Positions 53,382-63,102 of a stretch of 64,000 nucleotides of DNA are shown one piece after another. The notes beneath the pieces were generated by a model that worked only from the letters and a program-made list of their open reading frames with translations, was not told the DNA's origin and searched no databases. The stretch lies in the NCBI RefSeq assembly GCF_036997615.1, contig NZ_JAWLQA010000012.1, one strand, 5' to 3'. Source of the stretch: Brachyspira sp949287565. Lineage in GTDB: Bacteria; Spirochaetota; Brachyspiria; Brachyspirales; Brachyspiraceae. The position numbers and the translations under genes are program-made. Within the stretch, counting starts at the first letter, position 1. Each line of letters opens with the position of its first letter.

Positions 53382-54617
53382 TCAACCTCCAATTGAATAT
53401 ATAGCATCATCATTAGAAGTGTTTGTTTCAGTCTGTTTTGGTTTTTCTACTGTAGTTGTAGTATTAGGTTTTGTAGCAGCAGGAGTATTGTTCCTTACTG
53501 TAGCAGCTGGTTTTGTAGTAGCTGCTGGTTTTTGAGCTGTTGTATTATTTTTTACAGTAGTATTTGTATTTGCTGCTGGTTTTGCTGCAGACTGCTGTGT
53601 TTTTTGTGTCATATTAGTATCAGCTGAAGCAACAGCTGTAGGAGGAGTGATATATTCTAAAATAGTAGGGTCATTTTCTATTCTATTAACTAATGATCCG
53701 TTTTTTAGGAATTCACGTCCGAACATTACAACCTCTTCTCCTTCTTCAAGTCCGCCGCTTAAAGCCACTTTATCTTTAGAAGTGAATAATACATTGACTT
53801 CTCTTGTATATGCTCTATATTTAACATTAGTTGAATTGGCTGCCTGAACTTCTGATGGAGGATTATTTGATGTATCTTCTTTAACAACATATATATAATT
53901 CTTACCCAAATCATCACTGAACATAGCACTGTTTGGTATAACAAATACATTATCAGCAGAATTCAAAAGTATTGATACATCAGAAAACATTCCAGGTAAT
54001 AGAAGTCTTTCTTTATTATCTATTAAAGCTTTTACCATTAAAGTACGAGTTGAAGGATTAACTGCATAATCTCTTTTAGTAATAATAGCTTCTATTTCTT
54101 TATTAGGAGCTGAAGGAACTCTTATAATTACTTTCTGTCCCAATTCTATTCCAGCAATAGAACGTTCAGGAACCTGTATTTCTACTTCTAATTGGCTAAT
54201 ATCAGCAACATTTGCTATAGGAGTAGAAGCTGCTATTGAAGCACCTACGGCCATATATGTAGTTGTAACATAACCAGAAATAGGAGTTCTTGCTGGAGCA
54301 TAGGCATAATTTGCACCTATTACAAATCTATCTATCAATGCTATTGTATCGCCTTTATTAACAAAACTTCCTTCATATTTTAATATATTAGCAATTTTTC
54401 CTGGTACATCGGATGATATTTCTACCTCTTTAATGGCTTTAATCTCAGCTGATAAATCAAGATATTCCTCTAAAGGCTGTTTTATAGGTGCTGCTACCAA
54501 TACACTTATAGGATTTTCTTTTTTTCTCAAATCTACTGCTGCTTTCTTACAAGAAACAGATAAAATAGATAAAATTAAAACGATTGATAATATTATAATA
54601 CTTATTCTTCTCATCAT
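53382..54617 (-). CDS. Periplasmic adaptor (MFP) lipoprotein of the RND pump
   Basis: The 411-residue protein has a lipobox (LSILSVSCKK, Cys about 23), a split lipoyl/hairpin region (IKAIKEVEISSDVPGKIANI and GSFVNKGDTIALIDRF, then ARTPISGYVTTTYMAVG), a beta-barrel domain (LLLPGMFSDVSILL) and an MP domain ending EEGEEVVMFGREFL. The last 80 or so residues are a low-complexity Thr/Ala/Pro/Asn/Lys tail not typical of the family. It links the RND permease to the TolC-like channel. It lies 42 bases upstream of the permease gene. Confidence 0.93.
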   Translation of the reverse strand: MMRRISIIILSIVLILSILSVSCKKAAVDLRKKENPISVLVAAPIKQPLEEYLDLSAEIKAIKEVEISSDVPGKIANILKYEGSFVNKGDTIALIDRFVIGANYAYAPARTPISGYVTTTYMAVGASIAASTPIANVADISQLEVEIQVPERSIAGIELGQKVIIRVPSAPNKEIEAIITKRDYAVNPSTRTLMVKALIDNKERLLLPGMFSDVSILLNSADNVFVIPNSAMFSDDLGKNYIYVVKEDTSNNPPSEVQAANSTNVKYRAYTREVNVLFTSKDKVALSGGLEEGEEVVMFGREFLKNGSLVNRIENDPTILEYITPPTAVASADTNMTQKTQQSAAKPAANTNTTVKNNTTAQKPAATTKPAATVRNNTPAATKPNTTTTVEKPKQTETNTSNDDAIYSIGG

Positions 54618-54624
54618 AATCTCC

Positions 54625-56007
54625 TTAAGCTCCCAAAAGTTTTAATATTTGTAAAGTACTTGAAAAATAATCATATATAGCCTGTAAATATGCAAGCTGT
54701 GCATTCAAATATGTTATTTCGGCATCATTAAGTTCAAGTGTGGATATTGTACCGCCTCGATACTGTCTTTGAGCCATTTGTAAAGCATAAGCTGCTGTTC
54801 TAGCGTTTTCTGCCTGCGACTGTAAATTCACCGCTTGAGATCTTGCGGTAGAAATCAAATCTCTGCTGTTTATCTCTATAGTATCTCTTAATTCGTCATA
54901 GCTTACTTCCATTTGCTTTATGCTAAGTTCAATTTCTTCAGCACCTTTTGCTGTAGAAGAAAATGGTAAAAGAGAGTCAAGGCTATAATTAAGAGAAAAA
55001 CCTACTCCCCAATTAAATTCACCTTGTCTATTTTTCTTAAATGTACCATTCTCCATTTTTATTTTATCTACGGTGGTAATACCTACATTAGCATTTGCTG
55101 ATAAAGTCGGCCATAAATAACTTCTTGCTACCTTTCTATTATACTCTAACATTTCTAAATTACTAGCCATATTTTTTAATTCTATATTATTATTCATTAT
55201 AACAGTAAGCAAATCATCATAATCCATATTCGGTAATGCTATATTAGTAGCATCCAATATATTTCCTACTAAATCTACTTCATCAGCAATATTAGTTAAT
55301 CCTATCTGTCTAATAAATGTTAATTTCAAACTTTGATATTGATTGCTTAAAGTTATAACTTGAGGTTTTGTAGTTTCATATTGTACTTTAGCATTCAAAT
55401 ATTCATACTCTGAAACCTGTCCATTTCTATACTTTATATATGATTCTCTCATTCTATTACTATAATTCATCTGCTGCTGTAAATATACTCTGTAATTTTC
55501 CTGAGCCACAAATGTATTATAAAAATTTAATTTTGTATTGAGATCTACATTGAGTCTTTCATCATAGTATGTGTCTTTTTTCATATTTAAATTAACATCT
55601 CTTGCCCTGTCTGTGTTCCAATTTCTAAATCCTGTAAATAATGTTTTGGATAAAGTAGCAGAAGCAGACCAAGTATCAGGACTGGAATAGACACCTGTAT
55701 TTATATCGTTAACTGAATATTCTTTGGATTCCGCTAAATTCAATCCTCCGCTTATACTCAAAGAAGGCATAAATAAATCAGAAAAAGATGCATCTTTTTG
55801 AACTTGTGCTATTCTTACATCATATTCTGCCTGTTTTAATGTTTTACTGGCATCAAAAGCCATCATCAAAGCATCTTCCAAAGTTATAGATATTTTTTTT
55901 ACCTCTGGAGCTTCATTAGATGCTATATTATCAGTTAAATTTGTATCCTGAGAATATAAAGAGATACTTAATATTAAAATCAAAACCAGAGTAACATAAA
56001 ATTTCAC
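54625..56007 (-). CDS. TolC-family outer-membrane efflux protein
   Basis: The 460-residue protein has a signal peptide (about 1-19, ISLYSQ) and two OEP repeats with long coiled helices (ALMMAFDASKTLKQAEYDVRIAQVQ, split by strands, and TISTLELNDAEITYLNAQLAYLQAIYDYF). It forms the outer-membrane duct of the tripartite pump. It is the first gene of the operon and ends seven bases before the adaptor start. Confidence 0.93.
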   Translation of the reverse strand: MKFYVTLVLILILSISLYSQDTNLTDNIASNEAPEVKKISITLEDALMMAFDASKTLKQAEYDVRIAQVQKDASFSDLFMPSLSISGGLNLAESKEYSVNDINTGVYSSPDTWSASATLSKTLFTGFRNWNTDRARDVNLNMKKDTYYDERLNVDLNTKLNFYNTFVAQENYRVYLQQQMNYSNRMRESYIKYRNGQVSEYEYLNAKVQYETTKPQVITLSNQYQSLKLTFIRQIGLTNIADEVDLVGNILDATNIALPNMDYDDLLTVIMNNNIELKNMASNLEMLEYNRKVARSYLWPTLSANANVGITTVDKIKMENGTFKKNRQGEFNWGVGFSLNYSLDSLLPFSSTAKGAEEIELSIKQMEVSYDELRDTIEINSRDLISTARSQAVNLQSQAENARTAAYALQMAQRQYRGGTISTLELNDAEITYLNAQLAYLQAIYDYFSSTLQILKLLGA

Positions 56008-56181
56008 CGCTATCTCCTAATATCAATTTATCATATTATGAAGTTTAATAATTATAAATTTTTATATTATAAACTTAGAATAGAAAATATCAAGTTACTA
56101 TATAGCATATTATATATAAACTTTGTATTATTAGACGAATAAATTCAAAAATAGTTCCCCTGATATCTTTATAAATTTATA

Positions 56182-56228
56182 ATAAAAGCATTATAAATAT
56201 TGTAAACTATATTTACAATGCTTTTATT
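56182..56228 (-). terminator. Probable terminator downstream of the DUF5682 gene
   Basis: Nested pairing AAAAGCA/TGCTTTT (56184-56190 with 56219-56225) encloses TTGTAAA/TTTACAA, and T-rich sequence follows on the minus strand. The remaining part of 56008-56338 is AT-rich, with the upstream region of the TolC-like gene and no gene that I can support. Confidence 0.6.
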
Positions 56229-56338
56229 TATATTTTTTCTCAATAAATAAGAAATATAAATAAATAATAATAAAACAATAAATCATTTTATACATATAAT
56301 ACAAATTTGATATTAAGATGTTCATTTTTATGATTTTT

Positions 56339-58876
56339 TCATAAAGTTTTATTAATTAAATCAAAAACTTCATTATCTATTTTTGAAGCTAATTGAATTT
56401 CTTCTATAGATAAATTGATATCGATTAATATTTTGTTTTTACTAATATTGTATTTATCTGCTATAATACCTGAAAAACGTTCTATCTCTACAGGGCTTAA
56501 ATTTGAAAAGGCATATCTAAAATTAGGAAGTACCTCTAAAAATTTATCTTCATCTAAATTTTTTATTGCAGAGTCTATACTTTCTATGATATTTTCATTA
56601 ATAAATAAAATATCCCTTGCCGCTAAAAGTATACCATTCAAAAAATATGAAGCGGCTTCTATATCTGAAGATTCCATAAAAGATGATACTATATTAGAAA
56701 ATTCATCTGCCATCAATCTTCCAGATTTGTATTTTAAAGCCAAGCAAACTGCATATATATGAGAACTTCCAAATGTATTATCAAGCATTAAATCTATTTT
56801 ATCATTAAAAATATCCATATTGCAATAATTAGGATTTTCTAATGTAAATGAATACAAGTCTTTTATATAATGAGAATTTTTTAATGCTTCTTCTTCATTT
56901 AAATTCTTCATAGAATCCATATTTACAACAGCAAGCATAAATGTCTGTTTAGCTAAAGACTCTATAACTGACATTATATCATAATTATCAAATAAAGATT
57001 CTCTATCTTTTGATAAATTATTATTAATAGCCTCCATATTAGCCAAATATGATAAATTATTAAGACAAGAGCAAAGGCTTATAAAATTATTATCGCTAAG
57101 TATAGTTTCTTCTATTTTATTGTAATTATCAGTAAAGAAGCTGTAAATACCCATAACATTAGCTTCTATCAAAAGTTTTGAAACTTCTCTGGCTTCTATA
57201 CGATTATTAAGTCTTTCAACTATTAAATTTGATGCTAATTCTTCTATTGTTACACCATAAACAGATTTATCTATTAAAGCAGATTCTACAGATGTTTTAT
57301 ATTCATATTTCCAAATTTCTCTTGCTAGGTTCTTATTAACTTTATTTACATAGTCAGGGCCTTTTTCCAATTTACAAAAGCCTGTATCTAAAAATCTCAT
57401 CTTATGAAAAAATTTACTCTTTTCAAAATGACTCTCATTTTTTACTATATCTAATATAGATTCTTTTTCTTCTGTTTTATCAGTTTTTATTTTATATTCT
57501 TTACATTTATTTCTAAAATCTATCACAACAGGAGGCACTATACTCTTTGATGATACAGTACCATTTGACATACCTGAAAGAAGCTTCATCATCAAATCAA
57601 GATTGCTTGTATTCTCCAAAGATATATCGCCTTTGACAAATGCACTTTTAGCAGCATCTATAAGCTCATAAACTCCTGCAGAATGCTTGCCCCTTAATTT
57701 TGCAAGATTAACCGCCATATAATAAGCATTAATACAGTCAGGAATACTTACATTATGATTATGCCTGTCTATATTTGAGGCTTTTATTATAAATGACATC
57801 ACAACATTTAAATACATATTGCCAATATCATCAGTATTATTTTTACTGCTGTAATTTTCAAGTTCTTTATAAACCAGATTATAAAATGCCGGAAACTCTA
57901 TTCCTGCTCTATATCCTTTTCTAGCATCAGCATCTTCAAATGAATATGGTATTAAATAGTTTGCTGTATTTGAAATTATATATTTTTTTAAATTTTTATA
58001 TTCTTTATTTAATTTTTTATTATCTTTTTCATCTTCTTTTAATTTATCTATTATGCCTTTAGTGTGAAAACTTCCTGTAACTACCAAAACTCTATTATAT
58101 TTTTCTAATGCCTCTTTAACATTTAAAGCCATTACATATTCTCTGTTTTTAGTTTCAAAATCTTCATCTTCTATCAAACGCATATAATAGCCCAAAGCAT
58201 AAACACTTTTTATAAAATCTTTGCTGTCTTTAAGTATTCCGTTTATCTCGAAATCCCTCTCCCAAAGTTCGGCAAAAGTTCTAAGTCCTGCTTTTTTTGT
58301 AAGCTCTACAGTATAAGCATTAACATTGAATTTATTATCATCATTATCATAAATTGATATTAACTTTTTTCTTTTTGTATCATTATTGATTTCTTCGGTT
58401 TCTGAATTTTCATTATTTTCTTCTTTACTATTATTATCACTTTCTTTTTCAGGCTTTGAATTATCTTTGGAATTTTCTATCATAAAAGCATAATTCATAT
58501 CTATGAAACTACAGTGAATATTATTTTTTAATGATTCTCTTATAGCGGTAAATTCAGGCGAATAATCCAAAAAAGGATAATAACATCTGTATTTCTCATT
58601 ATCACCATCAACATAGCTTGAATAAATACAAAATGGTGCTTTGGTATCTTCTTCTACCATATATTTCATCAAATCATTACAATCGCTTGGCCCTTCTATA
58701 AGAACAGCATCAGGCTTAAAACTCTCAAAAACTTTTTTTAAATGATATGAGCATGCAGGCGAATGGTGTCTTATAGGAAAGAATATTACATTATCTTTTA
58801 TACTCTCTTTAAAACACTCATCAAAATTATTATTATCTTTTATACTATTTTTATTTGTTTTATCAGCTTTTTTCAT
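56339..58876 (-). CDS. DUF5682 family protein
   Basis: The 845-residue protein has the DUF5682 signature near its N-terminus: FFPIRHHSPACSYHLKKV (about 32-49) and DAVLIEGPSDCNDL. Later come RVLVVTGSFHTKGI (about 255-270) and YLIPYSFEDADARKGYRAG. A very acidic, Asn/Glu-rich insert lies at about 125-165. The C-terminal half is helical. In other bacteria this family is encoded with a MoxR-type AAA ATPase, a VWA protein and a SWIM-domain protein. None of them is in this window. The His and Glu motifs resemble a TraB/TIKI-like hydrolase core, which is an inference. Confidence 0.78.
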   Translation of the reverse strand: MKKADKTNKNSIKDNNNFDECFKESIKDNVIFFPIRHHSPACSYHLKKVFESFKPDAVLIEGPSDCNDLMKYMVEEDTKAPFCIYSSYVDGDNEKYRCYYPFLDYSPEFTAIRESLKNNIHCSFIDMNYAFMIENSKDNSKPEKESDNNSKEENNENSETEEINNDTKRKKLISIYDNDDNKFNVNAYTVELTKKAGLRTFAELWERDFEINGILKDSKDFIKSVYALGYYMRLIEDEDFETKNREYVMALNVKEALEKYNRVLVVTGSFHTKGIIDKLKEDEKDNKKLNKEYKNLKKYIISNTANYLIPYSFEDADARKGYRAGIEFPAFYNLVYKELENYSSKNNTDDIGNMYLNVVMSFIIKASNIDRHNHNVSIPDCINAYYMAVNLAKLRGKHSAGVYELIDAAKSAFVKGDISLENTSNLDLMMKLLSGMSNGTVSSKSIVPPVVIDFRNKCKEYKIKTDKTEEKESILDIVKNESHFEKSKFFHKMRFLDTGFCKLEKGPDYVNKVNKNLAREIWKYEYKTSVESALIDKSVYGVTIEELASNLIVERLNNRIEAREVSKLLIEANVMGIYSFFTDNYNKIEETILSDNNFISLCSCLNNLSYLANMEAINNNLSKDRESLFDNYDIMSVIESLAKQTFMLAVVNMDSMKNLNEEEALKNSHYIKDLYSFTLENPNYCNMDIFNDKIDLMLDNTFGSSHIYAVCLALKYKSGRLMADEFSNIVSSFMESSDIEAASYFLNGILLAARDILFINENIIESIDSAIKNLDEDKFLEVLPNFRYAFSNLSPVEIERFSGIIADKYNISKNKILIDINLSIEEIQLASKIDNEVFDLINKTL

Positions 58877-58981
58877 TATTAAAAATCCTTAACAATGAAA
58901 AGTATTTTACTATAAAAACAGCATAATGCAATAATTAGAAACTACATAGAAAATAGCTAAAATATATTTTGTTATATTTTT

Positions 58982-59908
58982 TTAATATTGCTGTCTTTTG
59001 AATATTCCATTAAATCCGTATTTTTGATTCTCATTATGATTATAAGGTACTTCCATAAGAAATAAAGTATCCATATCTATTATAAACATCATAATTCTAT
59101 ATTCAACAGCCCCTCCATACGAAAATACAAATTTGTTTTTAAAAAATGAACATCCAAAACTAAATGGATACTCACCGCCCATATCATTTTTTATTGATTC
59201 TTCTATAAATTTGTTTAATTTAGAAGAGCTGGATTTAAAATAACAATTGTTTTTATTATCTTCATCTGAGTAATTATCCATATAGTTTTCTAATTCTGAA
59301 AAATACATACTATAAGGATATGAATAGTATTCTAGAAATTTTTCTTTTGATAAAATAAATGATATTTCTCCGTTTTCTGATTTAAATATAGTTAATAAAC
59401 TTTCTAAAAAATTTTCTAATGAAACTTTACTAATAGAATTATATATATTATCATCTAATAATATTGCTATAGGTTCTGCTCCATATCGTTCATATACATT
59501 ATCTGCCTCGTTTTTATTGACAGCAAATTCTCTCCATATATCAGGCTCGTATCCTACTTTAAAAGGTGTTACATACAAAACATTATTTTCAATAATAGAT
59601 AAATAATAATTTGTAATTTTTTCATACTTATCTTCTTCATAATTATGTTTTTCTACAATATTATATAAATAAAATTGATTGTCATTTTTAACACTATCAA
59701 AATAATATAATATTTCTCCGGATTCAGATAAAATATTAGAATTTTTATCTATTTTATATATATGATCATTACCTGAATATATATAATCATAATATGCCAA
59801 ATATTTAAAAATAACTTTACCTTCAAATAATTTTAAAAACTTTTCTTTTCCTTCCTGGGCATTTAAAACACTTACTGAAATAATAAATATAATAAATAAC
59901 TTTTTCAT
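58982..59908 (-). CDS. Secreted protein of unknown function
   Basis: The 308-residue protein has a signal peptide (about 1-17, ending SVLNA before QEG). The rest is rich in Tyr, Asn, Glu and Lys with many short strands (GKVIFKYLAYYDYIYSGND, YNIVEKHNYEEDKYEKITNY, FSFGCSFFKNKFVFSYGGAV). No lipobox and no known motif are visible. It lies 18 bases downstream of the ankyrin gene on the same strand, so the two are an operon and may act together in the periplasm. Confidence 0.65.
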   Translation of the reverse strand: MKKLFIIFIISVSVLNAQEGKEKFLKLFEGKVIFKYLAYYDYIYSGNDHIYKIDKNSNILSESGEILYYFDSVKNDNQFYLYNIVEKHNYEEDKYEKITNYYLSIIENNVLYVTPFKVGYEPDIWREFAVNKNEADNVYERYGAEPIAILLDDNIYNSISKVSLENFLESLLTIFKSENGEISFILSKEKFLEYYSYPYSMYFSELENYMDNYSDEDNKNNCYFKSSSSKLNKFIEESIKNDMGGEYPFSFGCSFFKNKFVFSYGGAVEYRIMMFIIDMDTLFLMEVPYNHNENQKYGFNGIFKRQQY

Positions 59909-59926
59909 AAATAATGCTCCTAAAAA

Positions 59927-61027
59927 TCAAGCTCCATATTTTTCTAGCAATTCGATAATATCCTCTCTGCCTTTAGAGGCTGCAACCATTAAAGCATTTT
60001 TACCGTCAGAATTTTCTGCATTATAATCAGCACCTGCCTCTAAAAGAGCATCAATAACTTTTACATCTACACTATAATTATAATCATAACGAAAACCTCT
60101 ATTATTCTTTATTGCCCAAGTTAATATTGTTTCATCTTCAATTTCTTCCTCTAATAAACTTTTATCCTTTTTTAATATCTCTCTTATTATATCAGCATTA
60201 TTACTTATTATTGCTGCCATTATTACTGTTTGATTATTAGAGTTAGTACCTTCAAGTTTTACACCTTCATCTAAAAAAGCTTTAACAATATTGTAATTTT
60301 TTGTTTGTATAGCGTAAAAGAATATTGGTACTTGAATATAATATGAATAGTTGTCTGTTTCTGATACATCTATACTTAATGTCATATTAATATCAGCACC
60401 GCTTTTTATTAATTCAATTATAGCTTCACTGTTATCAATTTCCTGATAAATATATTCAAATATAGCTCTTCTCAATGAATTATTAAAATCTTTTGCTCCT
60501 GATTTTATAAGTTCCTGCATCACAGCAACATTACCTCTTTCAGATGCATAAGGAAGATAATAATTAGCATCAGCTCCTTTTTTTATAAATTCTTTCACCC
60601 CATTGATATCATTTTTATATATGGCAAAAAATAAAAAATCATTTGGATTGGCTCCCTTGCTTAATAAATATTCAATAATAGCATTATTGCCGCTTTCAAG
60701 AGCAAAGAATGCAATATCAATACTTACGCTTTTACCTCTATCATCAGAAGAACCATAATAATAGCCTATATCTGCACCAAATCTTACTAATTCTTTTACT
60801 AAATCCAAATTACTGCTTTTTATAGCATACATCAAAGCACTAACTCTTTTATCATCTTTTGTATTAACATCAGTGCCTGTTCTTATTAATTTTTTGGCTG
60901 TTTCTAAATCGCCTTTCTTGCAAGCCTCTATTAAAGCTTTTTCATCATTATTATATTGAGTGAATGCTAATGAATTAAATAATGTTAATGAAAAAATCAT
61001 TACAATAAATATTTTAAAAATCCTCAT
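59927..61027 (-). CDS. Secreted ankyrin-repeat protein
   Basis: The 366-residue protein has a signal peptide (about 1-23, LTLFNSLAFTQ) and eight to ten ankyrin repeats. Examples are EACKKGDLETAKKLIRTGTD, SALMYAIKSSNLDLVKELVR, ESGNNAIIEYLLSKGANPND, IIELIKSGADINMT, and a last one with KNALMVAASKGREDIIELLE. The start at 61027 is chosen because AGAGG lies seven bases upstream. Ankyrin arrays bind proteins; an exported one would act in the periplasm or at the cell surface. It is divergent from another ankyrin lipoprotein gene. Confidence 0.88.
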   Translation of the reverse strand: MRIFKIFIVMIFSLTLFNSLAFTQYNNDEKALIEACKKGDLETAKKLIRTGTDVNTKDDKRVSALMYAIKSSNLDLVKELVRFGADIGYYYGSSDDRGKSVSIDIAFFALESGNNAIIEYLLSKGANPNDFLFFAIYKNDINGVKEFIKKGADANYYLPYASERGNVAVMQELIKSGAKDFNNSLRRAIFEYIYQEIDNSEAIIELIKSGADINMTLSIDVSETDNYSYYIQVPIFFYAIQTKNYNIVKAFLDEGVKLEGTNSNNQTVIMAAIISNNADIIREILKKDKSLLEEEIEDETILTWAIKNNRGFRYDYNYSVDVKVIDALLEAGADYNAENSDGKNALMVAASKGREDIIELLEKYGA

Positions 61028-61237
61028 AAAATAACCTCTTTTTACCACAAAATACAACTTATTATATAAATATATACATAAAAAGTCAACTAATAAATAT
61101 TTTTAAAACATATAAATACATAAATTATTTAATTATATTATTATAAAATTTAATTATAAATGCTACCCTATATACTTTTTGTATTTTCTTATGATTTTGT
61201 ATTATTTTATTTAAAAATCTGAACTGTTATTTTAGAT

Positions 61238-61471
61238 GCCCACCCAAACTTTATTTAAATTCATAGCATCATAACCGCACGCAGAATGAGCATAAAAATA
61301 TAGATTTGTTTGAAATTCAAATTACACAATATCATAAAATTAATTAACCGTGCGTTAAAGAGATTCTAAATATAATAATAACTTGGGTGGGTGCTCTAAT
61401 TTCTGATTTAAACTAAAAAACAAATAAAGTTTGATATTCCAGTATAAAACAATAAACATAAAGGGCGGGGG
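61238..61471 (+). repeat. Copy B of the 195-bp GC-box element, with extra left box
   Basis: CGCACG (61276-61281), CGTGCG (61349-61354), CTTGGGTGGGTGC (61382-61394) and GGGCGGGGG (61463-61471) have the same order and spacing as copy A. An additional mirrored box GCCCACCCAAA (61238-61248) lies 33 bases before the CGCACG end. It occupies the gap between two divergent ankyrin genes. About 50 bases at its right end recur at 63.03-63.08 kb. Confidence 0.7.
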
Positions 61472-61600
61472 TTAAAAATAAATTTTTCATAATTGAATTT
61501 CAATAAAAAAATATACCCTACAGGGCTTTAATATAAAAATTTGAAAAAAATAATTTTTATAATATACTAATAAAAAACTTGACTATAGGATATATTGTTT

Positions 61601-62629
61601 ATGAAATATTTATTAATTTTTTTACTTTCTATAATTATATTTTCTTGTAATACCAAAGAATCAAACAATAATAATACAGATAAAGCAACTATAAATTTAA
61701 ATGACAGTACAGATAATAATATAAATAAAACAGAACAATCAAATACAGACGATAAAGATAATAAATCAAATAATTCATCAATAAATACAAATGAAACAGA
61801 AGAAACAACATATTATTCATACACAGATAAAGAAATTATATCTTTTATAGAATCAGGAGATTTAGAAACAATCAAAAAATTAATCGAATCAAAAAGTTTA
61901 GATGTTAATTATAACTTAGGGGATAAATATTCTAAGTCAACCCCTTTAATACAAGCTATAAAATATAAGCAAACTGATATCATAAATTATTTATTAGAAA
62001 ATAATGCGGATATTAATTTAAAAGAAGAACTTACAGGCTTTACTCCTCTTATGGCAAGCTTCCATGATATTACTATAACAGAGCTTTTAATTGAAAAAGG
62101 TGCTGACATTGAAGCAAGGAATGTTGACGGAATTAATGCTTTAGTTTATGCGGTTTCTTTAAATGATGAAGAGATGGTAAAATTTTTACTTGAAAAGGGA
62201 GCTGACGCCAATACAGTATGCGAAATAGAAAATGAACATATTTATATGCCGCCTACTCCTTTAATGAATGCTGTTTATAACGGAAACACTAATATAATAA
62301 ATATGTTATTGGAAAATGGTGCTGATATTAATTATACCACTGATGAAATGACTCCTTTAATTTATGCTGCTTATAAAGTAAACACTAATATAATAAATAC
62401 GTTATTAGAAAATGGTGTTGATATTAATTATACCAATTATTATGGAATGACTGCTTTAATGTATGCAGCAAATTCTAATCAATTTGAAGCAGTAAAAATA
62501 CTTTTAGAAAATAATGCTGATACTTCTATAACTGATGAAGATGGTAGGACTGCACTTGATATGGCAAAATCAAAAGATAATAAGAAATATAATAAGGATA
62601 TAGTTAAGCTTCTTGAAGAATATAATTAA
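61601..62629 (+). CDS. Ankyrin-repeat lipoprotein
   Basis: The 342-residue protein has a lipobox (SIIIFSCNTK, Cys about 16), an Asn/Thr/Asp-rich spacer (about 20-70) and seven or eight ankyrin repeats (STPLIQAIKYKQTDIINYLL, NALVYAVSLNDEEMVKFLLE, TALMYAANSNQFEAVKILLE). Two repeats are nearly identical in DNA (96-base units starting about 62285 and 62381), a recent duplication. The ATG at 61601 is used; a TTG six bases upstream is the alternative. It is likely anchored in a membrane facing the periplasm or the outside. Confidence 0.9.
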   Translation: MKYLLIFLLSIIIFSCNTKESNNNNTDKATINLNDSTDNNINKTEQSNTDDKDNKSNNSSINTNETEETTYYSYTDKEIISFIESGDLETIKKLIESKSLDVNYNLGDKYSKSTPLIQAIKYKQTDIINYLLENNADINLKEELTGFTPLMASFHDITITELLIEKGADIEARNVDGINALVYAVSLNDEEMVKFLLEKGADANTVCEIENEHIYMPPTPLMNAVYNGNTNIINMLLENGADINYTTDEMTPLIYAAYKVNTNIINTLLENGVDINYTNYYGMTALMYAANSNQFEAVKILLENNADTSITDEDGRTALDMAKSKDNKKYNKDIVKLLEEYN

Positions 62630-62637
62630 TACTTTTT

Positions 62638-63030
62638 AATATATACCTAAACAAATATATTTTGTCAATTCTAGTTTTTTAAATTTTATTATTTGTGATG
62701 GCACACAGACGTGCCGCTCTGCGTACTTCGTAACACCCCACTTCTTTTGCGACCTAAGGAAGTACCTGCGACTGAAAGGAGTACCTTTAGGTATAGTATT
62801 GCCACAAAGAAGCTATATCCTCGACAGGCTCGGATACGCTTCGCGAAGGGCTATATTTTATCTTAAATTAATAATTTATATTACATGTAAAACAAAGTTA
62901 GTATGATTTAGTACTAATTTTACATTTGCACTTTTTGATTCTCGCCGTAGGCGTACTTCATATGCGGCGGGAAAAAGAACAACATAAAAATTGACAAACT
63001 TAAAAATTTTAAGTATAAACTAAAAGACAA
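62638..63030 (-). repeat. Second full copy of the 390-bp GC-islet element (inverted)
   Basis: Read on the minus strand this matches 29129-29520. Shared blocks include the TTTTCCCGCCGCA start, AAAATTAGTACTAAAT with TTTTACATGTAA, AGAAGTGGGG, TTACGAAGTACGCAGAGCGG and the GTTTAGGTATAT end. The middle differs, carrying CTTCGCGAAGCGTATCCGAG, which is found in the 19.9-kb partial copy. It lies between the convergent ankyrin and TPR genes. Confidence 0.7.
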
Positions 63031-63095
63031 ATAAAGTTAATATTGCCGTATAAAACAATAAACATAAAGGGTGGGGATTTAAAATAAATTTTTAA
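63026..63095 (+). repeat. Right-end fragment of the 195-bp element
   Basis: AAATAAAGTT, CGTATAAAACAATAAACATA and AAGGGTGGGG followed by TAAAATAAATTTTT repeat about 60 bases of 61418-61490 (copy B) with few changes. The upstream half of the element is absent here. It directly abuts the 390-bp element. Confidence 0.65.
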
Positions 63096-63102
63096 CACTC
63101 AA

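Noticed and set aside
56200..56218. TTGTAAAC...TTTACAA as a second BirA site
   Set aside because: The half-sites are only a few bases apart, not 16, and they form the inner part of a terminator hairpin.
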